From NCBI GenBank assembly GCA_018645405.1, contig JABGOQ010000072.1, forward strand, positions 1-64,000: a DNA stretch of 64,000 nucleotides, read 5' to 3'. The notes beneath the pieces are model-generated. The model was not told where the DNA came from. It ran no database searches and saw only the letters and a list, made by a program, of their open reading frames with translations. The translations under genes and the position numbers were made by a program. Origin of the DNA: Anaerolineae bacterium. GTDB lineage: Bacteria > Chloroflexota > Anaerolineae > Anaerolineales > Villigracilaceae. Of the stretch, positions 42,058 through 50,192 are shown one piece after another. How positions within the stretch are numbered: position 1 is the first letter of the stretch; every line of letters starts with the position of its first letter.

Positions 42058-43308
42058 ATGCCTGAATTTCTGACTCTCCTCCCCCCAAAAGAATCACTGG
42101 ATAAATTACTGCGGAACCTTCCTGACCCTAAGCTTGCCACCGAAACGATTAGCACCGATTCGGCCTTAGGCAGAATCACCGCAACCGACCTCCGCGCCCC
42201 GCACGCTTTACCCGAATTCCCCCGCTCAACGGTGGACGGATTCGCGGTCAAAGCCGCCGATACTTATGGCGCATCGAATTTTCTCCCTGCCTACCTAAAC
42301 CTGATTGGCGAATGTCCAATGGGCGCGGCTCCTGAGCTTGAGATCACGCCCACGACAACGGCCATTATCCACACCGGTGGGATGCTTCCCAAAGGCGCGG
42401 ACGCAGTCGTCATGCTCGAATATACCCAAACCGTTGATAATGAAATCGAAATTCTACGTGCTGTTGCCGATGGGGAGAACGTGATCCGTATCGGTGAAGA
42501 TGTTGTTGAAGGAAGCCTCATCAAGCCCAAAGGGAGTTCGATCCGCCCGGCTGAGGTGGGGGGGATGATGGCACTCGGCTTCACACAAATCGAAGTGGCG
42601 AAACATCCCAAAATCGGAATCATATCCAGTGGTGATGAAGTGGTCACGCCAGAAAAACGCCCAGAACCCGGGCAAGTCCGAGACATCAATTCCTATACAT
42701 TATCAACTTTGGTAGAGAAATATGGGGGCGAGCCTGTGATTTACGGCATCGTAGCAGATAGTTTGGACGCGATGAAAATGGCGATATCGCGTGCCTTAGA
42801 CGAATGCGAAATGGTGCTGATCACAGCCGGATCATCCGCCAGCGCACGCGATATGACCGCCGCCGCGATAGGCGAATTGGGCGAGCCAGGCGTGCTGGTG
42901 CATGGCGTAAACACCCGCCCCGGAAAGCCGACCATTTTGGGCGTTTGCGATGGCAAAGCGGTGATTGGCTTGCCAGGAAACCCTGTGAGTGCGTTGGTGA
43001 ATGGATACGTTTTCGTTGCGCCCCTAGTGCGCCGATTATTGGGGCAAAGCGCAGAAGAATTGCGCCCCAGCATCTCGGCGAAGTTGACGGTAAATATCCC
43101 CTCACAGGCTGGGCGGGAGGATTGGATACCTGTAAAACTAGTCCCTGAGCGGAGCAGAGCGCAGTCGAAGGGCGGCTTTCTTGCTAATCCCATTTTTGGA
43201 AAATCAAATTTGATTTTCACCCTTGTCTCAGCGGATGGTTTGTTGAAAATCTCTGCGGATGCAACAGGCTTGAGCACAGGCGAGATCGTGGAAGTAATAT
43301 TAATTTAA
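42058..43308 (+). CDS. moeA: Molybdopterin molybdenumtransferase MoeA
   Basis: A 416-residue MoeA that inserts molybdate into adenylated molybdopterin. Motifs: FPRSTVDGFAVKA, SSGDEVVTP, DINSYTL, TAGSSASARDMT (GGSSxGxxD region) and GLPGNPVSALV. The C-terminal domain IV starts at about 340. Residues 362-372 (VPERSRAQSKG) are encoded by a 30-base palindromic repeat lying in frame in a domain IV loop (43143-43172). It is followed by a lipoprotein gene and a second moeA-type gene. Confidence 0.94.
   Translation: MPEFLTLLPPKESLDKLLRNLPDPKLATETISTDSALGRITATDLRAPHALPEFPRSTVDGFAVKAADTYGASNFLPAYLNLIGECPMGAAPELEITPTTTAIIHTGGMLPKGADAVVMLEYTQTVDNEIEILRAVADGENVIRIGEDVVEGSLIKPKGSSIRPAEVGGMMALGFTQIEVAKHPKIGIISSGDEVVTPEKRPEPGQVRDINSYTLSTLVEKYGGEPVIYGIVADSLDAMKMAISRALDECEMVLITAGSSASARDMTAAAIGELGEPGVLVHGVNTRPGKPTILGVCDGKAVIGLPGNPVSALVNGYVFVAPLVRRLLGQSAEELRPSISAKLTVNIPSQAGREDWIPVKLVPERSRAQSKGGFLANPIFGKSNLIFTLVSADGLLKISADATGLSTGEIVEVILI
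43143..43172. repeat. In-frame intragenic repeat (CCCTGAGC...GTCGAAGGG) in moeA
   Basis: Thirty-base element beginning CCCTGAGCGGAGCAGAGCG and ending GCAGTCGAAGGG, inside the moeA reading frame with no frame change. I recognise it as resembling a widespread extragenic repeat normally found between genes; here it adds about ten residues. Confidence 0.7.
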
Positions 43309-43328
43309 TCAAAAAATACTGAGATCAT

Positions 43329-44060
43329 ATGAAAAAGATAACGAAGAAATATAATAAACAAAGCCTTATTGCAATAGTTATGCTGATTGCATTTCTTGCA
43401 CAAGCCTGTCTTCAAACTGTAGAGAAAGATATGGATGCACCCCAGAGCAGCCCAGCGGTGAGTGAAACCTCAACCTGGACGCCGAGCCCCGCATCACCAA
43501 CCGCGCTGCCAACTGCAACCAAAACCCCGATCTCAAATACCCCAACTGCTAGCCCCGCTCCTACTCAAGTACAAGAGGTTGTCTTTACAGTTTCTGGTGG
43601 AAATCTGAATATGCGTCGAGGATCCGATCTGGCTTATAACTTCGTCGGTGTGTTGTATGACGGAGATGTAGCTGATGCAATCGGGCGTGACAGGAGGGGG
43701 GATTGGCTGTTGGTAGAATTACCCTCTAATCCAGACATGAAGGGATGGGTAACTACTGAGACAGAGTATTCTTCGGTAGAAGGAAATATTAAATCCCTTC
43801 CGCTTGTGGAAGTAGAAGCGGCTCTTCCTGCCTTTATACGTAACTGCACAAAACATACGATTTTAGTGCAGCCTGGAGATGTGCAATTGCTCAATAAATA
43901 TAATGAAGCCGATAACGAAGGACACTTTGATGTGCTCACATACCAGATATACGATCTGGATGTGGCGGGTTCCCCGCGCTTAGAGGATGTCAGGCTGGCT
44001 GAAGGAAAAAGGGTAGATATTAACAACGATGGAAACGGGGATAAATCGAAGTGTGAGTAA
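43329..44060 (+). CDS. Putative lipoprotein with SH3-like domain
   Basis: A 243-residue exported protein. A basic start and a hydrophobic helix end at a Cys at about residue 27 (FLAQAC, a plausible lipobox). A Thr/Pro/Ser-rich linker (about 35-75) leads to a bacterial SH3-type domain (GGNLNMRRGSDLAYNFVGVLYDGDV...GDWLLVEL...KGWV). The C-terminal 90 residues end in DINNDGNGDKSKC. SH3 domains of this kind bind peptidoglycan or metals. It lies between two moeA-type genes, but a link to cofactor synthesis is not evident. Confidence 0.75.
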   Translation: MKKITKKYNKQSLIAIVMLIAFLAQACLQTVEKDMDAPQSSPAVSETSTWTPSPASPTALPTATKTPISNTPTASPAPTQVQEVVFTVSGGNLNMRRGSDLAYNFVGVLYDGDVADAIGRDRRGDWLLVELPSNPDMKGWVTTETEYSSVEGNIKSLPLVEVEAALPAFIRNCTKHTILVQPGDVQLLNKYNEADNEGHFDVLTYQIYDLDVAGSPRLEDVRLAEGKRVDINNDGNGDKSKCE

Positions 44061-44117
44061 GTTGAGTTGGTAGCCTATTCTATTACCTAACGTATAAAAT
44101 TTATTTTCTAAAAAACT

Positions 44118-46043
44118 ATGCCCCTATACCTCCACGACATCCCCCTCGATAAAGCCAAAGCCGCGCTCAAAGAAGCTCTGCAAAATGCCGATTTGTGGCG
44201 CGTGCTTGGCAAAGAAAATATCCCCCTTGATGAAAATGCGCTCGGGCGCATTCTTGCTGAGCCAATTTGGGCAAAAGTCTCCTCGCCGCATTATCACGCC
44301 TCCGCGATGGATGGATTCGCTGTCCGTGCAAAAGATACGGGGGGCGCAACCCTGACCGCGCCACTCACGCTTCAAATTGGTGAGCAGGCGCAATATGTCG
44401 ATACAGGTGACCCCCTCCCTGAAGAATTCAATGCTGTTATTATGATCGAAGAGACCGAAGCCCTTGATGCCAATGGTGAAATCACATCTGCCATTCGTGA
44501 GCCGAAATCTATTCGCATTCGAGCATCCGTTGCGCCGTGGAAACATGTCCGCCCGCTCGGCGAAGATATTGTTGCCACGCAACTGGTTTTGCCCGCTGGT
44601 CATATTCTTCGTCCCGCTGATTTAGGCGCGATTGCGGCTTCGGGGCATACCGAAATCCCTGTGGCGCGCAAGCCCCGCGTTGCCATTTTGCCCACTGGCA
44701 CCGAGCTGGTTGAAATTGGCTCCGAACTCAAGCGCGGCGATATTCTCGAATATAACTCTCTCGTTTTGGCGGCGCAAATTAAAAAATGGGGCGGTATCGC
44801 TACCCGTTTCCCCATCACGATTGATGATTTTGACCTCATCTCCCAGCGTGTAGCCGAAGCCGCCCGCGACCACGATCTGATTTTGCTCAACGCTGGTTCA
44901 TCGGCAGGTGCGGAGGATTTCTCGGCGGGCGTGGTGGAGAAACTTGGCACGCTCCTCGTACATGGTGTTGCCGTTCGCCCTGGACATCCTGTCATTATCG
45001 GGATGATTGATAATAAGCCGATTATTGGGATGCCGGGATACCCCGTCTCAGCCGCATTGACGGGGGAAATCTTCGTCGAGCCGATGATCGCCAAATGGTT
45101 GGGACGCGCGCCAATTCAACTTGATACCGTTAAAGCAACTCTGACGCGGAAAACAACATCTTCCGCTGGAGACGACGATTATATCCGCATGGCAGCTGGA
45201 CGTGTGGGTGAGAAGATGCTCGCCGCGCCGCTGAATCGCGGAGCTGGGGTCATCTCATCTCTTGTTCGCGCAGATGGACTTGCCATCATGCCACGCGGCA
45301 CACAAGGCGCGGAGGCAGGAGATATGGTAGATATTCATCTTTATCGGACTCGTGCTGAATTGGAGAAGACCATCTTCTGCATCGGTTCGCACGATATGAC
45401 GCTGGATTTAATTGCACAATATCTTTCTATGCGTAATCGGCGTTTAGTTTCATCGAATGTTGGCTCATTGGGCGGACTTGTGGCATTAAAACGCGGAGAA
45501 GCGCATCTCGCTGGCTCTCATCTGCTTGATCCCGAAACTGGAATTTACAACGACAGCTATATTGCCAAGTATTTAACGGAAACACCTGTCCAGCAGGTGA
45601 TGTTGGTTAAACGGGAGCAAGGTCTAATTCTCCCACGAGCGAATCCGAAAAAACTCAAAAGTCTGGAAGATGTCGTTAGTTCGGGCATCCAATTTGTAAA
45701 CCGCCAACGCGGTGCGGGGACGCGCGTCCTCCTAGATTATCACCTAAACTTATTGGGGATAGCCCCAGAGCAGGTTCTTGGCTATAATGACGAAGAATTT
45801 ACACATTTAGGCGTGGCGGCGGCTGTCGCTTCGGGGCGTGCTGATTGCGGTTTAGGGATCGCAGCGGCGGCTCAGGCTCTTGAGTTGGATTTTGTGCCCC
45901 TGTTTCAGGAGCGGTATGAGCTAATTATCCCCGATATTTATTTTGATAGCCCGCTTTTGGCTCCGCTTTTTGAAGTGATAAAAACAAAAGAATTTAGAGA
46001 AACTGTCGCAGAGATGCCCGGTTATGAATTTGGAGAAGAATAA
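44118..46043 (+). CDS. MoeA fused to a periplasmic-binding-protein-like (molybdate/tungstate-type) domain
   Basis: A 641-residue fusion. Residues 1-415 are MoeA (HYHASAMDGFAVRA, PTGTELVEIG, NAGSSAGAEDF, GMPGYPVSAALTG). Residues about 418-640 form a PBP-like domain starting IFCIGSHDMTLDLIAQYLS with QRGAGTRVLLDYHLNLLG and GRADCGLGIAAAA, as in the LysR-substrate/PBP_like extension of archaeal and clostridial MoeA proteins. The extra domain may bind oxyanion or cofactor. With the separate MoeA upstream, the cell has two paralogues, possibly for molybdenum and tungsten (inference). Confidence 0.92.
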   Translation: MPLYLHDIPLDKAKAALKEALQNADLWRVLGKENIPLDENALGRILAEPIWAKVSSPHYHASAMDGFAVRAKDTGGATLTAPLTLQIGEQAQYVDTGDPLPEEFNAVIMIEETEALDANGEITSAIREPKSIRIRASVAPWKHVRPLGEDIVATQLVLPAGHILRPADLGAIAASGHTEIPVARKPRVAILPTGTELVEIGSELKRGDILEYNSLVLAAQIKKWGGIATRFPITIDDFDLISQRVAEAARDHDLILLNAGSSAGAEDFSAGVVEKLGTLLVHGVAVRPGHPVIIGMIDNKPIIGMPGYPVSAALTGEIFVEPMIAKWLGRAPIQLDTVKATLTRKTTSSAGDDDYIRMAAGRVGEKMLAAPLNRGAGVISSLVRADGLAIMPRGTQGAEAGDMVDIHLYRTRAELEKTIFCIGSHDMTLDLIAQYLSMRNRRLVSSNVGSLGGLVALKRGEAHLAGSHLLDPETGIYNDSYIAKYLTETPVQQVMLVKREQGLILPRANPKKLKSLEDVVSSGIQFVNRQRGAGTRVLLDYHLNLLGIAPEQVLGYNDEEFTHLGVAAAVASGRADCGLGIAAAAQALELDFVPLFQERYELIIPDIYFDSPLLAPLFEVIKTKEFRETVAEMPGYEFGEE

Positions 46044-46408
46044 TGAGCGAAGTCATTGTAATTGATGATAATCGTAATACTGCAGATGCTTTGGTAGAAA
46101 TGTTGAGAATATTGGGGATTGAAGCTCGCGCTGCTTATGGCTCAAGCCCAGCGATGACTTTGTTGGCAGAGCAGACTCCTCCCTTAGTTTTGCTGGATGT
46201 GAATATGCCCGGTGTGGATGGCTTGGAGATTTTAGCCTATATACGTCGTGAACCACGTCTGATGAAGGTGCCTGCAATCATCATCACTTCAGATGATCAG
46301 CCAGAAACAAAAAAACGTGCGATGGATGGCGGGGCGCAAGCGATGATCATTAAGCCGGCGTCTATAAACCAGTTGGAGAGTGCTTTGAAAAAAGTAGGGG
46401 CTATGTAG
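46043..46408 (+). CDS. Single-domain response regulator (CheY-like receiver)
   Basis: A 121-residue receiver domain with the acidic pair DDN at the start, phospho-acceptor Asp in LLDVNMPGVDGLE, conserved Thr/Ser in IITSDD and Lys in IIKPASI. There is no output domain. Its ATG overlaps the last base of the preceding stop (TAATG), so it is translationally coupled to the MoeA-PBP gene. No histidine kinase is adjacent. Confidence 0.92.
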   Translation: MSEVIVIDDNRNTADALVEMLRILGIEARAAYGSSPAMTLLAEQTPPLVLLDVNMPGVDGLEILAYIRREPRLMKVPAIIITSDDQPETKKRAMDGGAQAMIIKPASINQLESALKKVGAM

Positions 46409-46431
46409 TTTTTCTCATTTCCTAAAAAGAA

Positions 46432-46466
46432 AAAACCTAAGATTTTCAAGATCTTAGGTTTTTTCT
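46432..46466. terminator. Bidirectional terminator
   Basis: Twelve-base stem AAAACCTAAGAT/ATCTTAGGTTTT (46432-46443, 46451-46462) with flanking A and T tracts, between the convergent receiver and cytochrome genes. Confidence 0.9.
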
Positions 46467-46494
46467 TTTAAAGTGGAGGTTTATTGTGAGCTTA

Positions 46495-48210
46495 TCAGGG
46501 TGTGACTATTTCTTGTTCTACAATGGTAGTGGGTAAGTTCGATACTGCATTGTAGTAGCCTAAAAACTCATCTGTTTCTGTGGTGGCGTAGGGGGCTAAA
46601 TTCTGTGCCCAGCGATATCCAATAGATTGATAAAGTAGCTTAGCGGTGACCGTAAAAGGGCCTTTTGCGGGGTCAATCGCAATTGTATATTGGGTTGTGT
46701 CTCCACCGCCGATGAAATCAACATCGTTTGCAGCCAGTCCACGGACGGCGATATCTGCCGATGCATTAGCAAGGTCGAAGCCATTAGGCAGAAGGCGATT
46801 ATCCTTAGCGTAGTTGGCTGCGTAGAGCAGACCTGTAGTTACCGCACCGCTATCGTCCTGGAGGATGGTTTCGTAGATTTGCACTTGATCGGGTGTGGAT
46901 ATATCGAGATAATGCGGCTCGAAGGTAGTTGCATCAATGTCGTTGGCGTTGTCTGTGATCTCGCCGTTGGGGCCTACTTCACCTGATTCAAAGACTTTTT
47001 CTCCGCTGGCATCTGTGACGGTGACGTGAAGCCATGCGCGACGGGATGGATATCCGCTAGGGAATTTGTGGCCTGTTTGGGTCTTGATAGCGACGTTAAA
47101 CGCTAGTAACGAATCCATAATCTCAATTGCATCAATGCTCAAATCTGCAGTTTGATTTTGGAGCATATTGGTTGTTTCGTGTATGGGTGTTTCGAAATCC
47201 TCTTCTGTGGATGAGATATCAGCTGTTTCGCTCATTTTCTGTAGGATACGTAGCATATAGATATTGCCGCCAGTAAAAGTATGCTGCAAGAAAGGGCTGC
47301 GTGCCTCTCCGCCAGTGATGGAAAGCACCACGCCACCTTCTGCTGTGGGCATATGGCAATCCTGGCATGAGGTGTTGTCTTTGTAGATTGAATTTTCCCA
47401 CTCAAGATAGGGTGTTTGCTCAGGGAAAAGTGTTTCGCTAAGAGAGCCATCTGCCAGCAAGTAGGATGTATAGAGGGTATGGCAGGTTGCACACATTTTT
47501 GAATCGGAGAGATGGTCGCTTTGGACGGGCAAGAAACCAGATGCTGCGGTCATGATATTTGCTTGAGTTTCATCTACCGCATATGGCCCATAAAGGGGAC
47601 GCTTGCCTTTCGGACTTTCTATATCGAAGAGAAGATGTCCGCTGGTTGGATCTTTTTGGGCGAAGGTCTCGGGTGCAAGTTGGTGGCAGGCTGTGCAGGA
47701 AATACCTTCCATTGCCATATCGTGAAGTGGGTTTTCTGCTGACAGGAATCCCTCTGTTCCAAATATTGCGGTTTCCCCACCCGCAGCTTTTGTTGCAAAG
47801 TGCGCCATCGGCATGTGGCAGGGGGCACATTTATCTTCGATTACAGTTTGCAATTCAGGGTGAGCCGAAATTTCTGAACTTACTGTGGCACGATAATAAG
47901 GATCATCAACAGCGTGTGCCATAATACCTGCTTGCCATTGCGCGGAATAAGAGACATCGTTCCCTGCCTCATCGGTCATGGCAGTGTGGCAAGCCGTACA
48001 ATTATCTGCCGAGATGAACATATCTTCGAGATGAGATAGCTCTTCAGATGCTGGTGTGTCTGGTGGAGTGGGTGAAATGACCTGAGGGGGTTGTGTTGGT
48101 GCCTGAGTGGAAATAGAGTTTGGAACTGAAGCAGGTCCGCAGGCACTTAGTCCCAGTGCTGCTGCGAGAGCTGCGAGCAGGATGATCAAAAATAAGTGAT
48201 GGTTTTTCAT
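46495..48210 (-). CDS. Pentaheme c-type cytochrome lipoprotein
   Basis: A 571-residue exported lipoprotein (LSAC lipobox, Cys 24). Five CxxCH haem sites lie at about 71-75, 128-132, 172-176, 240-244 and 282-286. After the haem region comes a beta-rich C-terminal domain with GHKFPSGYPSRRAWLHV, a motif seen in multihaem c554-like proteins. It probably carries electrons at the outer face of the membrane; the donor and acceptor are not encoded nearby. ATG at 48210 has GGAGG upstream; a TTG further upstream in frame is rejected. Confidence 0.88.
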   Translation of the reverse strand: MKNHHLFLIILLAALAAALGLSACGPASVPNSISTQAPTQPPQVISPTPPDTPASEELSHLEDMFISADNCTACHTAMTDEAGNDVSYSAQWQAGIMAHAVDDPYYRATVSSEISAHPELQTVIEDKCAPCHMPMAHFATKAAGGETAIFGTEGFLSAENPLHDMAMEGISCTACHQLAPETFAQKDPTSGHLLFDIESPKGKRPLYGPYAVDETQANIMTAASGFLPVQSDHLSDSKMCATCHTLYTSYLLADGSLSETLFPEQTPYLEWENSIYKDNTSCQDCHMPTAEGGVVLSITGGEARSPFLQHTFTGGNIYMLRILQKMSETADISSTEEDFETPIHETTNMLQNQTADLSIDAIEIMDSLLAFNVAIKTQTGHKFPSGYPSRRAWLHVTVTDASGEKVFESGEVGPNGEITDNANDIDATTFEPHYLDISTPDQVQIYETILQDDSGAVTTGLLYAANYAKDNRLLPNGFDLANASADIAVRGLAANDVDFIGGGDTTQYTIAIDPAKGPFTVTAKLLYQSIGYRWAQNLAPYATTETDEFLGYYNAVSNLPTTIVEQEIVTP

Positions 48211-48337
48211 GAGGTGTTCCTCCAAAATTGGTTATTATTTGCGCACTAGAAGTGTACAACAAAACAACTTTTTGTTACAAGGGCTAATTATCCTAAATTT
48301 ACCAATATTAACATTTGATTAGAATTTCTAACACTAC

Positions 48338-48366
48338 TTGACTTCGTGTCCCTTATTTTGTATAGT
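48338..48366 (+). promoter_or_regulatory. Promoter of the gld-type ABC operon
   Basis: TTGACT (48338-48343), 17-base spacer, TATAGT (48361-48366). Transcription would start near 48373, leaving a leader of about 150 bases before the ATPase gene. Apart from this promoter and an AGCC/GGCT mini-hairpin, I see nothing else in the 313-base gap (48211-48523). Confidence 0.72.
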
Positions 48367-48523
48367 GAAACAGTCACTTTCTAATCGGCATTGTAGCCTT
48401 CTGGCTTCCGTGCCTTTTTATTTTGTATATGTTGCCAAAAATCAAATCTTTTGCACGATATTTCTGTATTATATAGGGGAATATTAAGCAATTCCTTTTA
48501 CGCTGTAGAAGCGTGGAGCAAGC

Positions 48524-49450
48524 ATGATCGAAGTAAAATCACTAACTAAAAACTACGGTGCGCGGCGGGCGGTTGATTCCATTAGCTTTAAAGCTAAAAA
48601 TGGAGAGATTGTTGGTTTTCTCGGTCCGAATGGGGCGGGGAAGACAACCACCATGCGTATCCTGACGGGATATTTGCAACCCACAGATGGTGAGGCAAGT
48701 GTGGCTGGTTTTGATGTCGTCGAAGATTCTCTCGAAGTTCGCAGGCGGGTGGGATATATGCCAGAGAGCGTTCCTCTATACGATGATATGCGCGTTTTTG
48801 ACCAACTGAAATTCATGGCAGATTTGCATCATCTTAAAAATGCAGATGAGCGCGTGATGGATGCGCTTGAAATGGTCGGAATGCAAGATCGCGCTGATGG
48901 GTATATCGCCAAGCTTTCAAAGGGGATGCGTCAGCGAATTGGATTGGCTCAAGCTTTACTCCATAAACCTGAAGTGCTCATTCTCGACGAGCCGACCATC
49001 GGGCTTGACCCGGCGCAGGTTGTAGAAGTGCGTAATTTGGTGCAGGAGATCGGCAAGGAGCGTACAGTTTTGCTTTCTACGCATGTTCTTTCAGAAGCGC
49101 AACAGCTTTGTGATCGTGTCTTGATTATCAACAAAGGCAAAATTATTGCCGAAGATTCTCCCAGTGCGCTGGGATCGCGTTTGGCGGGTGCAGAGCGAGT
49201 GGAGGTAAGTGTACGGGGTGATGCGAATCTTCTTGCCGAGAAAATAGCAGAAATTGATGGGGCGCAGGATATAAACGTCCATAACGGGGGCAAGTTGGAA
49301 TTTGCGTTCGTCGCGGAGAACGATATCCGGCCACAGGTTGCGCGCGCAATAGTCGAATCCGATTTTGAGTTGCTTGAGATGAAATCCCTCGGGATGAGTC
49401 TCGAAGATGTTTTCCTACAATTAACTCGTGAGGAGAAATCCGATGCGTAA
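48524..49450 (+). CDS. ABC transporter ATPase, GldA-like
   Basis: A 308-residue ABC ATPase: Walker A GPNGAGKTTTMRIL, signature LSKGMRQRIGLAQAL, Walker B VLILDEPTIGLDP and H-loop STHVLSEA. It has the C-terminal extension common to GldA/NosF-type ATPases. It is the first gene of a four-gene unit with a permease, a large auxiliary protein and a DUF4340 protein. Its last codons overlap the permease start. The substrate is unknown; in gliding Bacteroidota the homologues are needed for motility, but this gene set is widespread in non-gliders. Confidence 0.93.
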   Translation: MIEVKSLTKNYGARRAVDSISFKAKNGEIVGFLGPNGAGKTTTMRILTGYLQPTDGEASVAGFDVVEDSLEVRRRVGYMPESVPLYDDMRVFDQLKFMADLHHLKNADERVMDALEMVGMQDRADGYIAKLSKGMRQRIGLAQALLHKPEVLILDEPTIGLDPAQVVEVRNLVQEIGKERTVLLSTHVLSEAQQLCDRVLIINKGKIIAEDSPSALGSRLAGAERVEVSVRGDANLLAEKIAEIDGAQDINVHNGGKLEFAFVAENDIRPQVARAIVESDFELLEMKSLGMSLEDVFLQLTREEKSDA

Positions 49451-50192
49451 TATCTGGACACTCGCGAAAAAAGAGTATAAAAATTATTTCAATAGCCCGA
49501 TTGCCTATATTGTCGCTTTCGTGATTTTGCTGGTTTTGGGGATTTTCTTTGCCCTGAATATCACATACCTGACACTGAATTCTTTTCAGGCTTATGGCTC
49601 CAGCCCTGATGCGGGCGTGGTCACCGGGCCCTTCGCTTTTATGTTGGTTCTCTCGCTACCTGCGTTAACGATGGGCTTGCTCGCCGATGAAAAACGAATG
49701 GGAACAATGGAATTATTGATGACCGCGCCACTGAGAGACGCAGAACTGGTGATTGGCAAATGGTTGGGCGCGTTTCTTTTTATACTGACGGTGATCGCGA
49801 TCACATTGATTTTTCCACTAATCATGCACTTTTTAGTCTATCCAGGCATTGATGGTGGCCAGCTTTTCTCTGCCTATTTAGGGATTATTCTTGTCTCGGC
49901 CTCTTTTTTAAGTATTGGTGTGGGCATTTCTGCGCTTTTTAGCAATCAGATTGCGGCGTTTTTTGCCACTTTGGTCAGCTTCATTATTTTATGGTGGCTA
50001 ATTGGTTTCCCCGCACAAATTATGCCATCAGGTGTAGATGTTTTCCGCTACCTTGATATGCAGGCACATTTTTATAACTCTTTGAATGTGGGTGTGATCA
50101 AACTCTCTGACATTATCTACTTTCTCAGTTTGATCGCACTCGGTTTATTTATAGGCACCTCAGCAGTTGAAACGCGGAGGTTGCAGTCATGA
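49443..50192 (+). CDS. ABC-2 permease, GldF-like
   Basis: A 249-residue ABC-2 permease with six helices: the NIWTLAKKEYKNYFNSPIAYIV opening, then PALTMGLLADEKRMGTMELLMTAPLRDAELVIGKWLGA in the first cytoplasmic loop. ATG at 49443 has AGGAG upstream; it overlaps the ATPase gene by eight bases. It couples by ATGA to the following gldG-like gene. Confidence 0.92.
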   Translation: MRNIWTLAKKEYKNYFNSPIAYIVAFVILLVLGIFFALNITYLTLNSFQAYGSSPDAGVVTGPFAFMLVLSLPALTMGLLADEKRMGTMELLMTAPLRDAELVIGKWLGAFLFILTVIAITLIFPLIMHFLVYPGIDGGQLFSAYLGIILVSASFLSIGVGISALFSNQIAAFFATLVSFIILWWLIGFPAQIMPSGVDVFRYLDMQAHFYNSLNVGVIKLSDIIYFLSLIALGLFIGTSAVETRRLQS

